64,000 nucleotides of DNA from Maritalea sp049801075 (GTDB lineage Bacteria; Pseudomonadota; Alphaproteobacteria; Rhizobiales; Devosiaceae). The notes under the pieces were generated by a model. The model was given only the letters and a program-made list of their open reading frames with translations, searched no databases and was not told where the DNA came from. The translations under genes were made by a program, and so were the position numbers. Where the stretch lies: positions 682,001 to 746,000 of the forward strand of contig NZ_JBNAGG010000001.1 in the NCBI RefSeq assembly GCF_049801075.1, given 5' to 3'. Shown here piece by piece: positions 7,635-16,338 of this stretch (position 1 is the stretch's first letter; every line of letters starts with the position of its first letter).

Positions 7635-9145
7635 GTGATCAAAAACCAGTTCTTGCTCTCAACAATATTGTCAAAACCTTCCCGGGCGTAATTGCGCTAA
7701 ACAAGGTTAGCCTCGATATTTTGCCCGGTGAAGTACATGCTTTGATGGGCGAAAATGGTGCGGGTAAATCTACGCTCATGAAGGTCTTGGGCGGCATTTA
7801 CCAGCCGGATGAAGGCCAAATTCTCGTGGCAGACAAGCCAACCGTTTTACGTACGCCACTGGAAGCAAAGAATAACGGCATTGTCTTTATCCACCAGGAG
7901 CTTAGCTTGGCGGATGAATTGTCGGTGGCTGAAAACATCTATATGGGCGAATTGCCCCTGAAGGGGTTTGGTCAGGTGGACTGGGCCAAACTTTTCAGCG
8001 ATGTCGATGAAATTCTCGGTCGGTTGAACAGTAGCTTTGATGCAAAAACAATCGTTGGCGATCTATCCATTGCCAACAAACAAATGGTTGAGATTGCGCG
8101 GGCACTTACAGTTGACGCCAAAACCGTTATTTTCGACGAACCCACCGCCTCGCTGACTGATGCGGAAAAAGTGGTGCTGTTCGACATTATTGACGATCTG
8201 AAATCCCGAGGCGTTGGCATTGTTTATATCTCTCACCGTATGGAGGAAATTTTTAAAATTTCCGATCGTATTTCTGTCCTGCGCGATGGCGAATATCGCG
8301 GCACATTGAAGGCCAGCGAAACCGATCAGGATGAGCTTACGAAACTGATGATTGGCCGCAGTCTGGAGCATACGCGCCCCGAAGAATCTGCGGCGCAAGG
8401 CAAAGTGACCCTAGAGGTCAAAGATCTAAGCTGTGGTAACCTATTTAAAGATGTCAGCTTTAAAGTTCATGCAGGCGAAGTAGTTGGTTTTTATGGCCTT
8501 GTGGGCGCTGGGCGCACCGAACTTGCTGAAGCCATTTTCGGTATGCGCCGCAAAACTGGCGGCGAGATCTATCTCAATGGGGAACAGGTCGAGATCAACT
8601 CGCCCGCAGATGCCATAAATCATGGCATTTCCTTGGTGCCGGAAGATCGCAAGGGCCAAGGGCTAGTTTTGGGCATGAACTGCCGAGACAATATGACATT
8701 GCCGCAGATCGATGATCTAACCGTGGGCGCCCTCACCGCTCCAGCAGCGGAGCAGGATATTTTCCAAAAATACAAAGAAAAGCTTGAGATCAAAACGCCC
8801 AATTGGAAGCAAATTGTTGGCAATCTCTCTGGCGGCAATCAGCAAAAAATTGTGATCGGCAAATGGCTCTCCATGCACCCGAATTTGCTCATTGTTGACG
8901 AACCGACACGCGGCATTGACGTCGGATCAAAGTCCGAAATCCATAATCTGATCAGGGAGCTCGCCGCGCAAGGTTATGCCGTCATCGTCATTTCATCCGA
9001 AATGCCGGAGATTTTGAGCGTGTCCGATAAGATTGTGGCCATGTTCCATGGCGAAATCATGCACACGTTCAGCTCTACCAACGTGACGGAAGACAAGTTG
9101 GTGCAGGCCATTTCCGGCATCTATGAGGACGAAAGCGCCGCATGA
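7631..9145 (+). CDS. Sugar ABC importer ATP-binding protein, RbsA/MglA type (two fused ATPase domains)
   Basis: A 504-residue protein with two nucleotide-binding domains, as usual for ribose-type importers. Domain 1 has Walker A GENGAGKST near 40, a degenerate signature LSIANKQ, and Walker B VIFDEPTAS. Domain 2 has the family's atypical Walker A (GLVGAGRTE) and a canonical LSGGNQQK signature with LLIVDEPTRGID. It overlaps the second permease by four bases. It ends the rightward importer operon and converges on the amidohydrolase gene. Confidence 0.93.
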   Translation: MSDQKPVLALNNIVKTFPGVIALNKVSLDILPGEVHALMGENGAGKSTLMKVLGGIYQPDEGQILVADKPTVLRTPLEAKNNGIVFIHQELSLADELSVAENIYMGELPLKGFGQVDWAKLFSDVDEILGRLNSSFDAKTIVGDLSIANKQMVEIARALTVDAKTVIFDEPTASLTDAEKVVLFDIIDDLKSRGVGIVYISHRMEEIFKISDRISVLRDGEYRGTLKASETDQDELTKLMIGRSLEHTRPEESAAQGKVTLEVKDLSCGNLFKDVSFKVHAGEVVGFYGLVGAGRTELAEAIFGMRRKTGGEIYLNGEQVEINSPADAINHGISLVPEDRKGQGLVLGMNCRDNMTLPQIDDLTVGALTAPAAEQDIFQKYKEKLEIKTPNWKQIVGNLSGGNQQKIVIGKWLSMHPNLLIVDEPTRGIDVGSKSEIHNLIRELAAQGYAVIVISSEMPEILSVSDKIVAMFHGEIMHTFSSTNVTEDKLVQAISGIYEDESAA

Positions 9146-9188
9146 CTTCCATGAGGCGCTAATCGTCATAGATATTGGTGGCTAATCC

Positions 9189-10040
9189 CTAACGTCTGAG
9201 CTGGTATATACGACGCGCATTGTCAGCATAGATTTTTTGTCGATTTTCCGCGGTTTCTTCTTGGAAGATTTTCTGCGTGATCGCCAACCAATCTGGCAAG
9301 CCATCTGCCATATTGACAACAGGCCAATCGCTACCCCAAACGCAACGGTCTGCACCAAATTGTTCAATGGCAAACTCGATATAGGGCCGTACGGCGGCTT
9401 CCCGGTCCTGGTCGGGGCCGCAATAAGCGACGACGCCGGAGATCTTGCAGGCGACATTTTCCATTTTTGCAAGTTCTGCAATGTCGCGCTGCCAGTTTTT
9501 CATGTCACCGCCAGCGATGTTTGGCACGCCACAATGATTGAGAATGAGTTGGGTGTTGTCACACGCCTTTGCCAGTTCAATCGCAACTGGAAGCTGGCTT
9601 TCGAGGAAACACATATCAAATGTTTTACCGCTTTCGCCAATTTTGCGCACATTTTGCCGGAAGGTCTGGTCTTGAGAAACCGCGTTATCGACGACATGTA
9701 AAATACGACGGTAGCCACAAATCAGTGGGTTTTGAGTCGTATGTTCCAGCCATTCGTCAAATTCCTTGGCATTCTCAGGAAACGCCGCAGCGATTACGCC
9801 CAACATATTGTTGGTGCTATCAGACGCCAGTTCTAGAGCAAACTCGGTCTCGCGACGATAAAATGCCTCATCCACGCCAGTTTCCATGAAAATGGTGGCT
9901 TCGACATCTCCGCCAACAAGTCCAGCATAGGACTCAACGTCATAAGTCCTGTCGTTAAGTACCGGTATTTCGTTGGTCCAAGAGTACCCGAATTTCTCGG
10001 GATACATGAGATGTTGGTGCGTATCGATCAATGAGGTCAT
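9189..10040 (-). CDS. Amidohydrolase-family protein, sugar-lactonase-like (COG3618 type)
   Basis: A 283-residue TIM-barrel hydrolase. The N-terminal DTHQHLMYP supplies the HxH metal pair, LILNHCGVPN a later strand with His, and WGSDWPV the C-terminal Asp typical of the fuconolactonase, rhamnonolactonase and pyrone-dicarboxylate lactonase group. AGGAG precedes the ATG. It is the last gene of the long minus-strand operon, after two enolase-superfamily genes, which suits hydrolysis of a sugar-acid lactone. The exact lactone is not determinable. Confidence 0.82.
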   Translation of the reverse strand: MTSLIDTHQHLMYPEKFGYSWTNEIPVLNDRTYDVESYAGLVGGDVEATIFMETGVDEAFYRRETEFALELASDSTNNMLGVIAAAFPENAKEFDEWLEHTTQNPLICGYRRILHVVDNAVSQDQTFRQNVRKIGESGKTFDMCFLESQLPVAIELAKACDNTQLILNHCGVPNIAGGDMKNWQRDIAELAKMENVACKISGVVAYCGPDQDREAAVRPYIEFAIEQFGADRCVWGSDWPVVNMADGLPDWLAITQKIFQEETAENRQKIYADNARRIYQLRR

Positions 10041-10090
10041 TGTTCCTGCTCCTAACGTTGCATTCTTTTGCGGTTTATCTGACTGATTTT

Positions 10091-10396
10091 CTATGACTGC
10101 TTTTTCACATCATGGGACCTGGAATTGTGCGCGTGCACCAATTGGCCAACTTCAATATCTTCGGTGGCCGTGGCAACAATTGCCCCGGATGCCTTGATCA
10201 CCTCCCCTTGCCCAATTCGAAATCGGGCAATTTTAGAGCCGACACCGGCATTGTGGTCGAGGCAAATGGCGTTCCCTTCAATCGAAACCAATTGACCAAA
10301 TCTGATAGGGCGCGCAACGCTTAACACATTGTCTGCGCGATCCAACAGCAGCAATCTCGCGTCTGTTTCTCGGTCGTCTTTGGCGTTCTTGCTCAA
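10091..10396 (-). CDS. Stand-alone SAF-domain subunit, altronate dehydratase/sulfolactate lyase small-subunit type
   Basis: This 101-residue protein matches the N-terminal SAF domain of the UxaA/GarD family, with ARPIRFGQLVS, GVGSKIARFRIGQGE, ASGAIVATATEDIEVGQ and the closing LVHAHN. In two-subunit members such as SuyAB the SAF domain is a separate small subunit that works with a roughly 380-residue catalytic subunit. No such partner is encoded in this window. The start must be TTG at 10396: no ATG or GTG follows the upstream in-frame TGA, and GAAAGAAG stands before the TTG. It belongs to the sugar-acid operon, 64 bp after an enolase-superfamily gene. Confidence 0.7.
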   Translation of the reverse strand: MSKNAKDDRETDARLLLLDRADNVLSVARPIRFGQLVSIEGNAICLDHNAGVGSKIARFRIGQGEVIKASGAIVATATEDIEVGQLVHAHNSRSHDVKKQS

Positions 10397-10460
10397 TGAG
10401 TGGCTTCTTTCAATTTGGGCGCCTTACAGTGGCTGGCATGCTGTTGTATTTATTCATAAA

Positions 10461-11573
10461 TCACACCTTGGCGATCGTACAATTGTCAATAAAAGACCAG
10501 TCGAATTCGATGCCTAGCCCCGGTTTCTTTGGCAGCTTCGCCATGCCTTGCACAATTCCTATTGGCTCTGCCAATCCAAAGTCAAATTTGTTGGTCGGCG
10601 TCAACAGCTCGAAATAGCTATTGTTGGAAATAGCGGCGCAGAGATGCAAATTGACCAGTTCCAAGGGATGAAAGATTGTCGAGTGTAGCTCACATCTTGC
10701 GCCAAAACTTTCGGCCAAATGGGCCGACTTCAATACGCCTGTCACGCCGCCGGACCAAGAAACGTCAGCACGAATGGCATCAATCACGTTGGAGGATAGA
10801 TAGTCAGCTACGCTGTAGGGATGTTTTGCCAGCACTTCAGCGCCAACGATTGGTATGTCCAAAGTGGCAGTTAGTTTGCGCAGCGCCGCTGCATTTTCAT
10901 CAGCCAGCGGTTCTTCCAACCAAAGATACCCAAGTTTCTCCAAGTCGCGCCCCAGCCGAAGCGCCTCTTCGAAGCTATAGGGCGCAACCGGATCTGATAT
11001 AAGTGCGTAGTCGGGGCCGACTGCCTTGCGAACTGCGCGATGAATTTCGATATCTTCCTCAATATCGCTGCCGGGCGGATGTATTTTGTACGCTTTGAAG
11101 CCTTGTTGTTTGACCAATAGTGCCTCGTCGCAATATGCCTCAATTGTTGGCAACACTAACGAGCTGCAGTAGGTGGGTACTTCGTCGGCATGTGCTCCAA
11201 TATATTTGTATAAAGGCTGCCCCGCCGCCAGGGCGCCGATCAGCCAAAGGCAAATATCAATTGGCCCATAGCTGTAAAATGGCAAATGGTTCCACCATCT
11301 GTCCGCCACTCTAAATTGGTGCCAAATCTTTTCACGATCGAGTGGATTTTGCCCGATCAATAGGGGCTCAAATGCAGCCTTTGCCAGATGGCCCGACCCA
11401 ACTGACGATGCCCCCGCGAAGCCAAATGAAGACACTTCGATGCCGATATCTGTTTTCAACGACAGAACAAGAAATTCCATAGGACGTGACTTGGCGTGGC
11501 CGTTCAACGTCCCCGCTTCAAGCGGCGAGTGATCCAGTCGACAACAATTAATGTCTAAACCAGTGATCCGCAT
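10461..11573 (-). CDS. Enolase-superfamily (mandelate racemase/muconate lactonizing) enzyme, divergent first base motif
   Basis: This is a 370-residue protein with an N-terminal capping domain and a C-terminal barrel. Metal ligands can be placed at Asp194 (LISDPV), Glu220 (LWLEEP) and Glu246 (IVGAEV). Asp270 and His297 (CELHST) suit a mandelate-racemase-type dyad. The usual KxK on strand two reads K163-I-H165, so the first base differs from the family norm. It probably dehydrates a sugar acid. It lies 2 bp after the RraA gene and upstream of the SAF subunit. It is clearly different in sequence from the other enolase-superfamily gene at 12263. Confidence 0.85.
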   Translation of the reverse strand: MRITGLDINCCRLDHSPLEAGTLNGHAKSRPMEFLVLSLKTDIGIEVSSFGFAGASSVGSGHLAKAAFEPLLIGQNPLDREKIWHQFRVADRWWNHLPFYSYGPIDICLWLIGALAAGQPLYKYIGAHADEVPTYCSSLVLPTIEAYCDEALLVKQQGFKAYKIHPPGSDIEEDIEIHRAVRKAVGPDYALISDPVAPYSFEEALRLGRDLEKLGYLWLEEPLADENAAALRKLTATLDIPIVGAEVLAKHPYSVADYLSSNVIDAIRADVSWSGGVTGVLKSAHLAESFGARCELHSTIFHPLELVNLHLCAAISNNSYFELLTPTNKFDFGLAEPIGIVQGMAKLPKKPGLGIEFDWSFIDNCTIAKV

Positions 11574-11575
11574 CT

Positions 11576-12232
11576 CTAAAATTTTCCATATTTCAGATAG
11601 GCTTCTTGTGGGTCGGTACCAGCCAAAATGGCGGTGCGCACTTTGTTTTCAGTGTTCATCGCCTCGGCTGATTTTGTCGAAATGTCCTGCACATGATCCT
11701 TTGGCACGCGCACCAGTCCGTCCAAATCTCCCAAAAGATAATCGCCCGGCTGGATCAAAACATCGCCGATAATGATGTCCACATCAAAACCTGTTGGCAG
11801 CCAGTGCCCCACCACATCGCGGGGCGTGTGAAACCGCCGCCATGCTTGAAAACCTTGTGCTTTGAGGAAGTGTGTGTCGCGGATTCCGCCATCAATCACG
11901 CATCCCAAAACGCCTTTAGACTTTAATGTCTCGGAGGAAAGCTCCCCCATATGCGCGATGGTGCGATCATGCGGCTGCGAAACCCAAATGTGTCCTGACT
12001 TCGCTTTCGACAGAAGGCCCGTCCATTCCAAAAGTGTCTGGTGGCCGTCCGCGGTTTCGTCCACGCGTCCCTCAATTGTAAATACGGGACCGCACAACAC
12101 CTGATCTGGCAACAGAGCGGTTAGCTCCTTCGGCAGGGTAAAATTGCGAAAGCCTTCTTTGCGCATGATGTCGTGCACAACACCCGTGTAGCATTGGCTC
12201 AACGCTTCTGTGAGCGCTTCAATATTGGACAT
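11576..12232 (-). CDS. RraA-family protein, 4-hydroxy-4-methyl-2-oxoglutarate aldolase-like
   Basis: A 218-residue RraA-like protein. The conserved GCVIDGGIRD segment, whose Arg and Asp sit at the active site of HMG/CHA aldolases, is intact and is followed by FQAWRRFHTPRDVVG and VQPGDYLLGDLDGLVRVP-like metal-site strands. The catalytic group cleaves 2-oxo-4-hydroxy acids to pyruvate; other family members bind RNase E, but this genetic context favours the aldolase. It sits between two enolase-superfamily genes, so a dehydratase product is a plausible substrate. Confidence 0.82.
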   Translation of the reverse strand: MSNIEALTEALSQCYTGVVHDIMRKEGFRNFTLPKELTALLPDQVLCGPVFTIEGRVDETADGHQTLLEWTGLLSKAKSGHIWVSQPHDRTIAHMGELSSETLKSKGVLGCVIDGGIRDTHFLKAQGFQAWRRFHTPRDVVGHWLPTGFDVDIIIGDVLIQPGDYLLGDLDGLVRVPKDHVQDISTKSAEAMNTENKVRTAILAGTDPQEAYLKYGKF

Positions 12233-12262
12233 AGCAAACTCTTTTCTGTCATCGTCGTGCCA

Positions 12263-13372
12263 TCAGGTGATGATGGCTTCTAGGCCATTTACGCTGCGAG
12301 CATTGATGGCATCCATATCCCAATCGATGCCCAGTCCAGGCTCATTTGAGGGCACCCCCTGGCCATCATCAATTTTCATGTTGGAATGGGTGAGCTGATC
12401 AAGTTGCGGAATATATTCGAGCCAATTTGAGTTGGGCACCGCACAGCAAAGCGAGACATGCAATTCCATCAAGAAATGCGGACAAACCGCAACATTGTAG
12501 GCTTCAGCCATATGCGCAACTTTGAGCCAAGGTGTGATGCCACCAATCCGCGCCACATCAACTTGAACAATCGAGGCCGCATCGCGGCGCAGATACTCGT
12601 TGAATTGTGACAAGGAATACATGCTTTCACCAACCGCAATCGGCACGGAAGTCGATGCAGCCAGATTTTCATGTGCCCCCACATCATCCGCATGTAACGG
12701 TTCTTCAAACCAAGCCACATTAAATTCTTCCAGCAGGCGCGCACGGCGGCGTGCTTCCGACAATGTGAAGCTCTGATTGGCATCGGTCATGATTTCGAAA
12801 TGGTCGCCCACAGCATTGCGCACAGCGCTTAAACGTGCGCGATCATCAATGCTTAACTTATGACCTATTTTGATCTTGGAGCCTTTAAAGCCATCGCTTT
12901 GCCGCTCGAGTGCATCTTCAGCCAACTGCTCTGGCGTCAGGTGCAGCCAGCCACCTTCTGTTGAATAGAGTTGGATGCGGTCCTTTGCGCCGCCCGCCAT
13001 TTTGTAAAGCGGCAACCCTGCTTTTTTGCACCTCAGATCCCACAGCGCAGTGTCAATGGCTGCCAAGGAGAGAGATGTGATTGCCCCGACGCTTGTGGCG
13101 TGTGTCGCGAACAGCATATCCCGCCAAATTTCTTCAATATTTGACGGGTCGCGGCCGATCAGTTTTGGCAGCAAAGTTTTGTGCAACAGCGACATGATCG
13201 CTGGGCCGCCCTGCCCGATTGTATAGGAATAGCCAATGCCCACGGCACCATCACTATCGATGATTTTGACGATTGGCGTTTCTTGGCTTTCGAAACTTTG
13301 AATGGCGTCGGTCCGGCGCACCTTCGGCGCCAGATCGACCATTTGGATTTCAATACGTTCAATCTTAGCCAT
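12263..13372 (-). CDS. Enolase-superfamily (mandelate racemase-like) sugar-acid dehydratase
   Basis: A 369-residue enzyme with a complete mandelate-racemase-type site: K166-I-K168, metal ligands Asp197 (IMTDAN), Glu223 (WFEEP) and Glu249 (VGES), and the Asp272/His299 dyad (VDVARIGG, CPHF). Acid-sugar dehydratases and racemases share this set. The open frame extends to 13423, but homology begins at MAKIERIEI, whose ATG overlaps the stop of the ABC ATPase gene by 8 bp (ATGGCTAA). It is thus translationally coupled to the importer, which suggests that it acts on the imported compound. Confidence 0.88.
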   Translation of the reverse strand: MAKIERIEIQMVDLAPKVRRTDAIQSFESQETPIVKIIDSDGAVGIGYSYTIGQGGPAIMSLLHKTLLPKLIGRDPSNIEEIWRDMLFATHATSVGAITSLSLAAIDTALWDLRCKKAGLPLYKMAGGAKDRIQLYSTEGGWLHLTPEQLAEDALERQSDGFKGSKIKIGHKLSIDDRARLSAVRNAVGDHFEIMTDANQSFTLSEARRRARLLEEFNVAWFEEPLHADDVGAHENLAASTSVPIAVGESMYSLSQFNEYLRRDAASIVQVDVARIGGITPWLKVAHMAEAYNVAVCPHFLMELHVSLCCAVPNSNWLEYIPQLDQLTHSNMKIDDGQGVPSNEPGLGIDWDMDAINARSVNGLEAIIT

Positions 13373-14483
13373 GTTGCGAACCGAGCACATTTTGGCCTGT
13401 GGATGCGTCGAATATATGCACACGATCCAATGAAAGATTGAAACTCAACCGCTCATCGCCGTCAATCGGACGTGGGTTGAGCATTTTGCCTTGCACTTCC
13501 TTCGTACCGATTTGTGAGAACAAAATGGTTTCCGTGCCCAACGGTTCGGAGATTGAAACTGTAAGATCAAAACTCACCGTTTCACCTGAATCCTTCATGC
13601 CATGATTTTTCGGCGTTAGATCATCCGGGCGAATACCAACAATTACATCTTGCCCAACTTGAACGTGCGCTTTGGCGCGATTGGGCACTGGGATGGTGAT
13701 ATTGTCCGCTAGTGCGATTTGGTTTTCACCGCCCTCTCCGGCAATCACTTTGCCGTCGAGTTGGTTCATCGGCGGGCTACCAATAAAGGACGCAACGAAT
13801 GTATTCACCGGGTGATCAAACACTTCGAGCGGTGTGCCCACCTGCTCAATATGACCATCCCGCATGATCACGATCCTGTCGGCCAAGGTCATCGCCTCCA
13901 CCTGGTCGTGGGTCACATAGATGATGGTGTTGTTGACCCGTTTGTGGAGTTTCTTGATCTCTGTGCGCATTTGCACGCGCAATTTGGCGTCCAGATTTGA
14001 CAATGGCTCATCGAACAAGAAAACATCCGGGTTTCGAACAATGGCACGTCCCATGGCCACGCGCTGGCGCTGCCCGCCTGACAATTCAGCCGGCAAACGA
14101 TCCATCAACATGCCTAGGCCGAGAATTTCTGCGGCGTCTTCGACACGTTCCTTGATGACACTGTCCGCATGTTTTGCAATCTTGAGGCCAAAGCCAAGAT
14201 TGTCGCGCACTGTCATGTGAGGATATAGCGCATAGTTTTGGAACACCATCGAGATATTGCGATCCCGCGGCGGCAATTTGTTCACCAAACGATCGCCGAT
14301 CACAATCTTACCGTCGGAAATCTCTTCCAACCCAGCGATCATGCGCAACGTGGTTGATTTACCGCAGCCAGAGGGGCCAACCAAAACAACGAATTCTGAA
14401 TGTCGAATTTCGAGGTCAATCGCGTGAACAACTTCGAGCTGGCCATAGCGTTTAACAACTTGCTGGAGTGATACTTCAGTCAT
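13365..14483 (-). CDS. ABC importer ATP-binding protein, UgpC/MalK type
   Basis: A 372-residue ATPase with Walker A GPSGCGKST, Q-loop MVFQNYALYPHM, signature LSGGQRQRVAMGRA and Walker B VFLFDEPLSNLD. A C-terminal TOBE regulatory domain occupies about 240-370. The open frame runs back to 14699, but that stretch overlaps the permease and has no ATPase homology; the ATG at 14483 has AAAGGGAT before it and begins the family's usual MTEVSLQQVVKRYG. It works with the two MalF/MalG-type permeases and the binding protein upstream. Confidence 0.93.
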   Translation of the reverse strand: MTEVSLQQVVKRYGQLEVVHAIDLEIRHSEFVVLVGPSGCGKSTTLRMIAGLEEISDGKIVIGDRLVNKLPPRDRNISMVFQNYALYPHMTVRDNLGFGLKIAKHADSVIKERVEDAAEILGLGMLMDRLPAELSGGQRQRVAMGRAIVRNPDVFLFDEPLSNLDAKLRVQMRTEIKKLHKRVNNTIIYVTHDQVEAMTLADRIVIMRDGHIEQVGTPLEVFDHPVNTFVASFIGSPPMNQLDGKVIAGEGGENQIALADNITIPVPNRAKAHVQVGQDVIVGIRPDDLTPKNHGMKDSGETVSFDLTVSISEPLGTETILFSQIGTKEVQGKMLNPRPIDGDERLSFNLSLDRVHIFDASTGQNVLGSQHG

Positions 14484-14485
14484 TT

Positions 14486-15331
14486 TTATCCCTTTACGCC
14501 GCCGAATGTGAGGCCGGCAATGAGGTGTTTTTGAACGATAAATGTCAGAATGAGTGCTGGCGTAATGATGATGAATGCCATCGCACACATGCCTGCCCAG
14601 TCGGTCGTGAATTGAGCAATAAAGTCGGTAAGGCCAACGGGCAGCGTTTTGCTGTTTGTCGAGCGAGTTAGATTGCTTGCGAGTGCAAACTCGTTCCAAC
14701 TTGTCAGGAAGGCAAAGATGCCCGCAGAGGCGATGCCGGACTTGGCCAATGGAAATTCAATCTTCCAAAATGCCTGCCAACGGGTGCATCCATCAACTTC
14801 TGCCGCTTCGGCGAGTTCTTTTGGAATTTGCCGGAAAAAGCCGTCAATCAACCAAATGGTGAACGGCACATTGAGCGCGACATAAACGAGGATCAATCCG
14901 AATTGTGTATCGATCCACCCCAAGCGAGCCCAGACGATAAAGACAGGCAAACTAAGGGCAATTCCGGGCACAGTACGCGAAAGCATCAAACCAAGAAACA
15001 GCGTGTCTTTGAATTTAAAGCGATAGCGCGCGAAGGCATAACCGCCTGAGATGCCGACAATAATCGCGATGACCGTGCTGGTTGTGGCAATGATGATTGA
15101 GTTGCGAAAATAGGCCAAAACTGGAATGGCAATCTGTGTTTCGCCAATGCCGAAAATGGCTCGAAAATTATCGAGTGTAAGGCGTTGCGGAATCCAAATT
15201 GCGGGCTTTGCCAAAATTTCTTGTAAGGGGCGAAAGCCTGACAAAATGACCCATAGGCCGGGCAAAGTGATGATCAACATCACCATAAATGTCACAAGCC
15301 AAGTGATAACTGCTTTTGTTTGCGTACTCAT
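14486..15331 (-). CDS. ABC sugar importer permease, MalG type
   Basis: A 281-residue inner-membrane permease with six predicted spans. The EAA loop that docks on the ATPase is present as KELAEAAEVDGCTRWQAFWK. Its ATG overlaps the stop of the MalF-type gene (TAATG), which couples their translation. The C-terminus ends in HLIAGLTFGGVKG, a usual MalG-type tail. It forms the importer channel with the gene at 15331-16254. Confidence 0.92.
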   Translation of the reverse strand: MSTQTKAVITWLVTFMVMLIITLPGLWVILSGFRPLQEILAKPAIWIPQRLTLDNFRAIFGIGETQIAIPVLAYFRNSIIIATTSTVIAIIVGISGGYAFARYRFKFKDTLFLGLMLSRTVPGIALSLPVFIVWARLGWIDTQFGLILVYVALNVPFTIWLIDGFFRQIPKELAEAAEVDGCTRWQAFWKIEFPLAKSGIASAGIFAFLTSWNEFALASNLTRSTNSKTLPVGLTDFIAQFTTDWAGMCAMAFIIITPALILTFIVQKHLIAGLTFGGVKG

Positions 15332-16254
15332 TATTGTGCGCCCCCCATATAACGTCGGGCTGCGACGAGCTTTGAGAAGAAATAGTAGGTGAATGCAATC
15401 GATAGGATGATGGAGACATAGGCCATGGCATTTGCCATGCCCATATTGGCGCTGTCATACCCTGTACGGGCAATCAAGGTCCAAAGTAGCTCCGTGCGCC
15501 CTGCCGGGCCGCCGCCTGTCATTGTGTCCACCACATCATAGGCACGCGCCACATCAAGCGACCGGATGGTCATTGCGATGTAAGCGAAGGGCATGAGGAA
15601 CGGTAACGTAATGTGCCGGAATGTCTGCCACGCATTGCACCCATCCACTTGCGCTGCTTCCAACGGATCTTTTGGCATAGCGAAAAGCCCGGCAAGCAAC
15701 AGAATGGCGAAGATACTTGTGCTCATCCAAATCTCGGCAAATGCGATTGCCCCCATTGCGAGCCAACCGTCAACAAGCCATGGAATGGCAGTATCTGTGA
15801 TGCCCAAGCCCTGTAGCGCGTTGTTTAGAATGCCAACATTATCGTTGAAGATAAATTTGAACTGGAAGCCCACTAAGATGGGCGAAAACATCATGGGGAA
15901 CATCATGATTGTGCGCATGGTGCGCTGGCCCCACGTGATTTTGTTGATCAAGAGCGCGATGCCGAGGCCCAGAAGAAATTCCAGATTGATCACGACGGCG
16001 AGGAAACCAACGGTGCGGAAGAAGGCAACCCAGAAGTCCCAATCGCCAAAAATCCGAACATAGTTTCTGAGGCCAACGAATTTAAACAGCGTGTCGGGCC
16101 GAGTAAGTTTATATCCGGTAAAACTTGTGTAGAGCGAGAAGATCAGAGGGAACAGCACCACGATCAAAATCATGATCACTGCTGGCAAAAGCAACACATA
16201 GGGTGTCGCCTGCTCCGAGAACATCTTTCTCTTTATGTTTGTCAAAGCTGACAT
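15331..16254 (-). CDS. ABC sugar importer permease, MalF type
   Basis: A 307-residue permease with six predicted spans. The EAA loop reads KDPLEAAQVDGCNAWQTFRH. The N-terminal pattern (FSEQATPYVLLLPAVIM, then a short periplasmic loop with LYTSFTGYKLTRPD) matches MalF/UgpA-type permeases without the long E. coli MalF insertion. GGAGAAAAT precedes the ATG. It partners the MalG-type permease. Confidence 0.92.
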   Translation of the reverse strand: MSALTNIKRKMFSEQATPYVLLLPAVIMILIVVLFPLIFSLYTSFTGYKLTRPDTLFKFVGLRNYVRIFGDWDFWVAFFRTVGFLAVVINLEFLLGLGIALLINKITWGQRTMRTIMMFPMMFSPILVGFQFKFIFNDNVGILNNALQGLGITDTAIPWLVDGWLAMGAIAFAEIWMSTSIFAILLLAGLFAMPKDPLEAAQVDGCNAWQTFRHITLPFLMPFAYIAMTIRSLDVARAYDVVDTMTGGGPAGRTELLWTLIARTGYDSANMGMANAMAYVSIILSIAFTYYFFSKLVAARRYMGGAQ

Positions 16255-16291
16255 ATTTTCTCCAACAACCTATTTGCCGAGCTGGCAAGTT

Positions 16292-16313
16292 GAGTGGGGT
16301 CGAAACCCCACTC
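16292..16313 (-). terminator. Intercistronic hairpin between binding protein and permease genes
   Basis: GAGTGGGGT and ACCCCACTC form a 9-bp stem with a 4-base loop in the 84-bp gap after the binding-protein gene. There is no clear T-run on the transcribed side. It probably stabilises the upstream binding-protein message, like the hairpin at 5565-5597. Confidence 0.6.
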
Positions 16314-16338
16314 TCGGTTTAAAGGTTAAGCTATTTGC

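Noticed and set aside
15593..16063. 156-codon plus-strand open frame
   Set aside because: It is antisense to the MalF-type permease; its Met/Ser/Pro-rich product is typical of a shadow of a membrane-protein gene.
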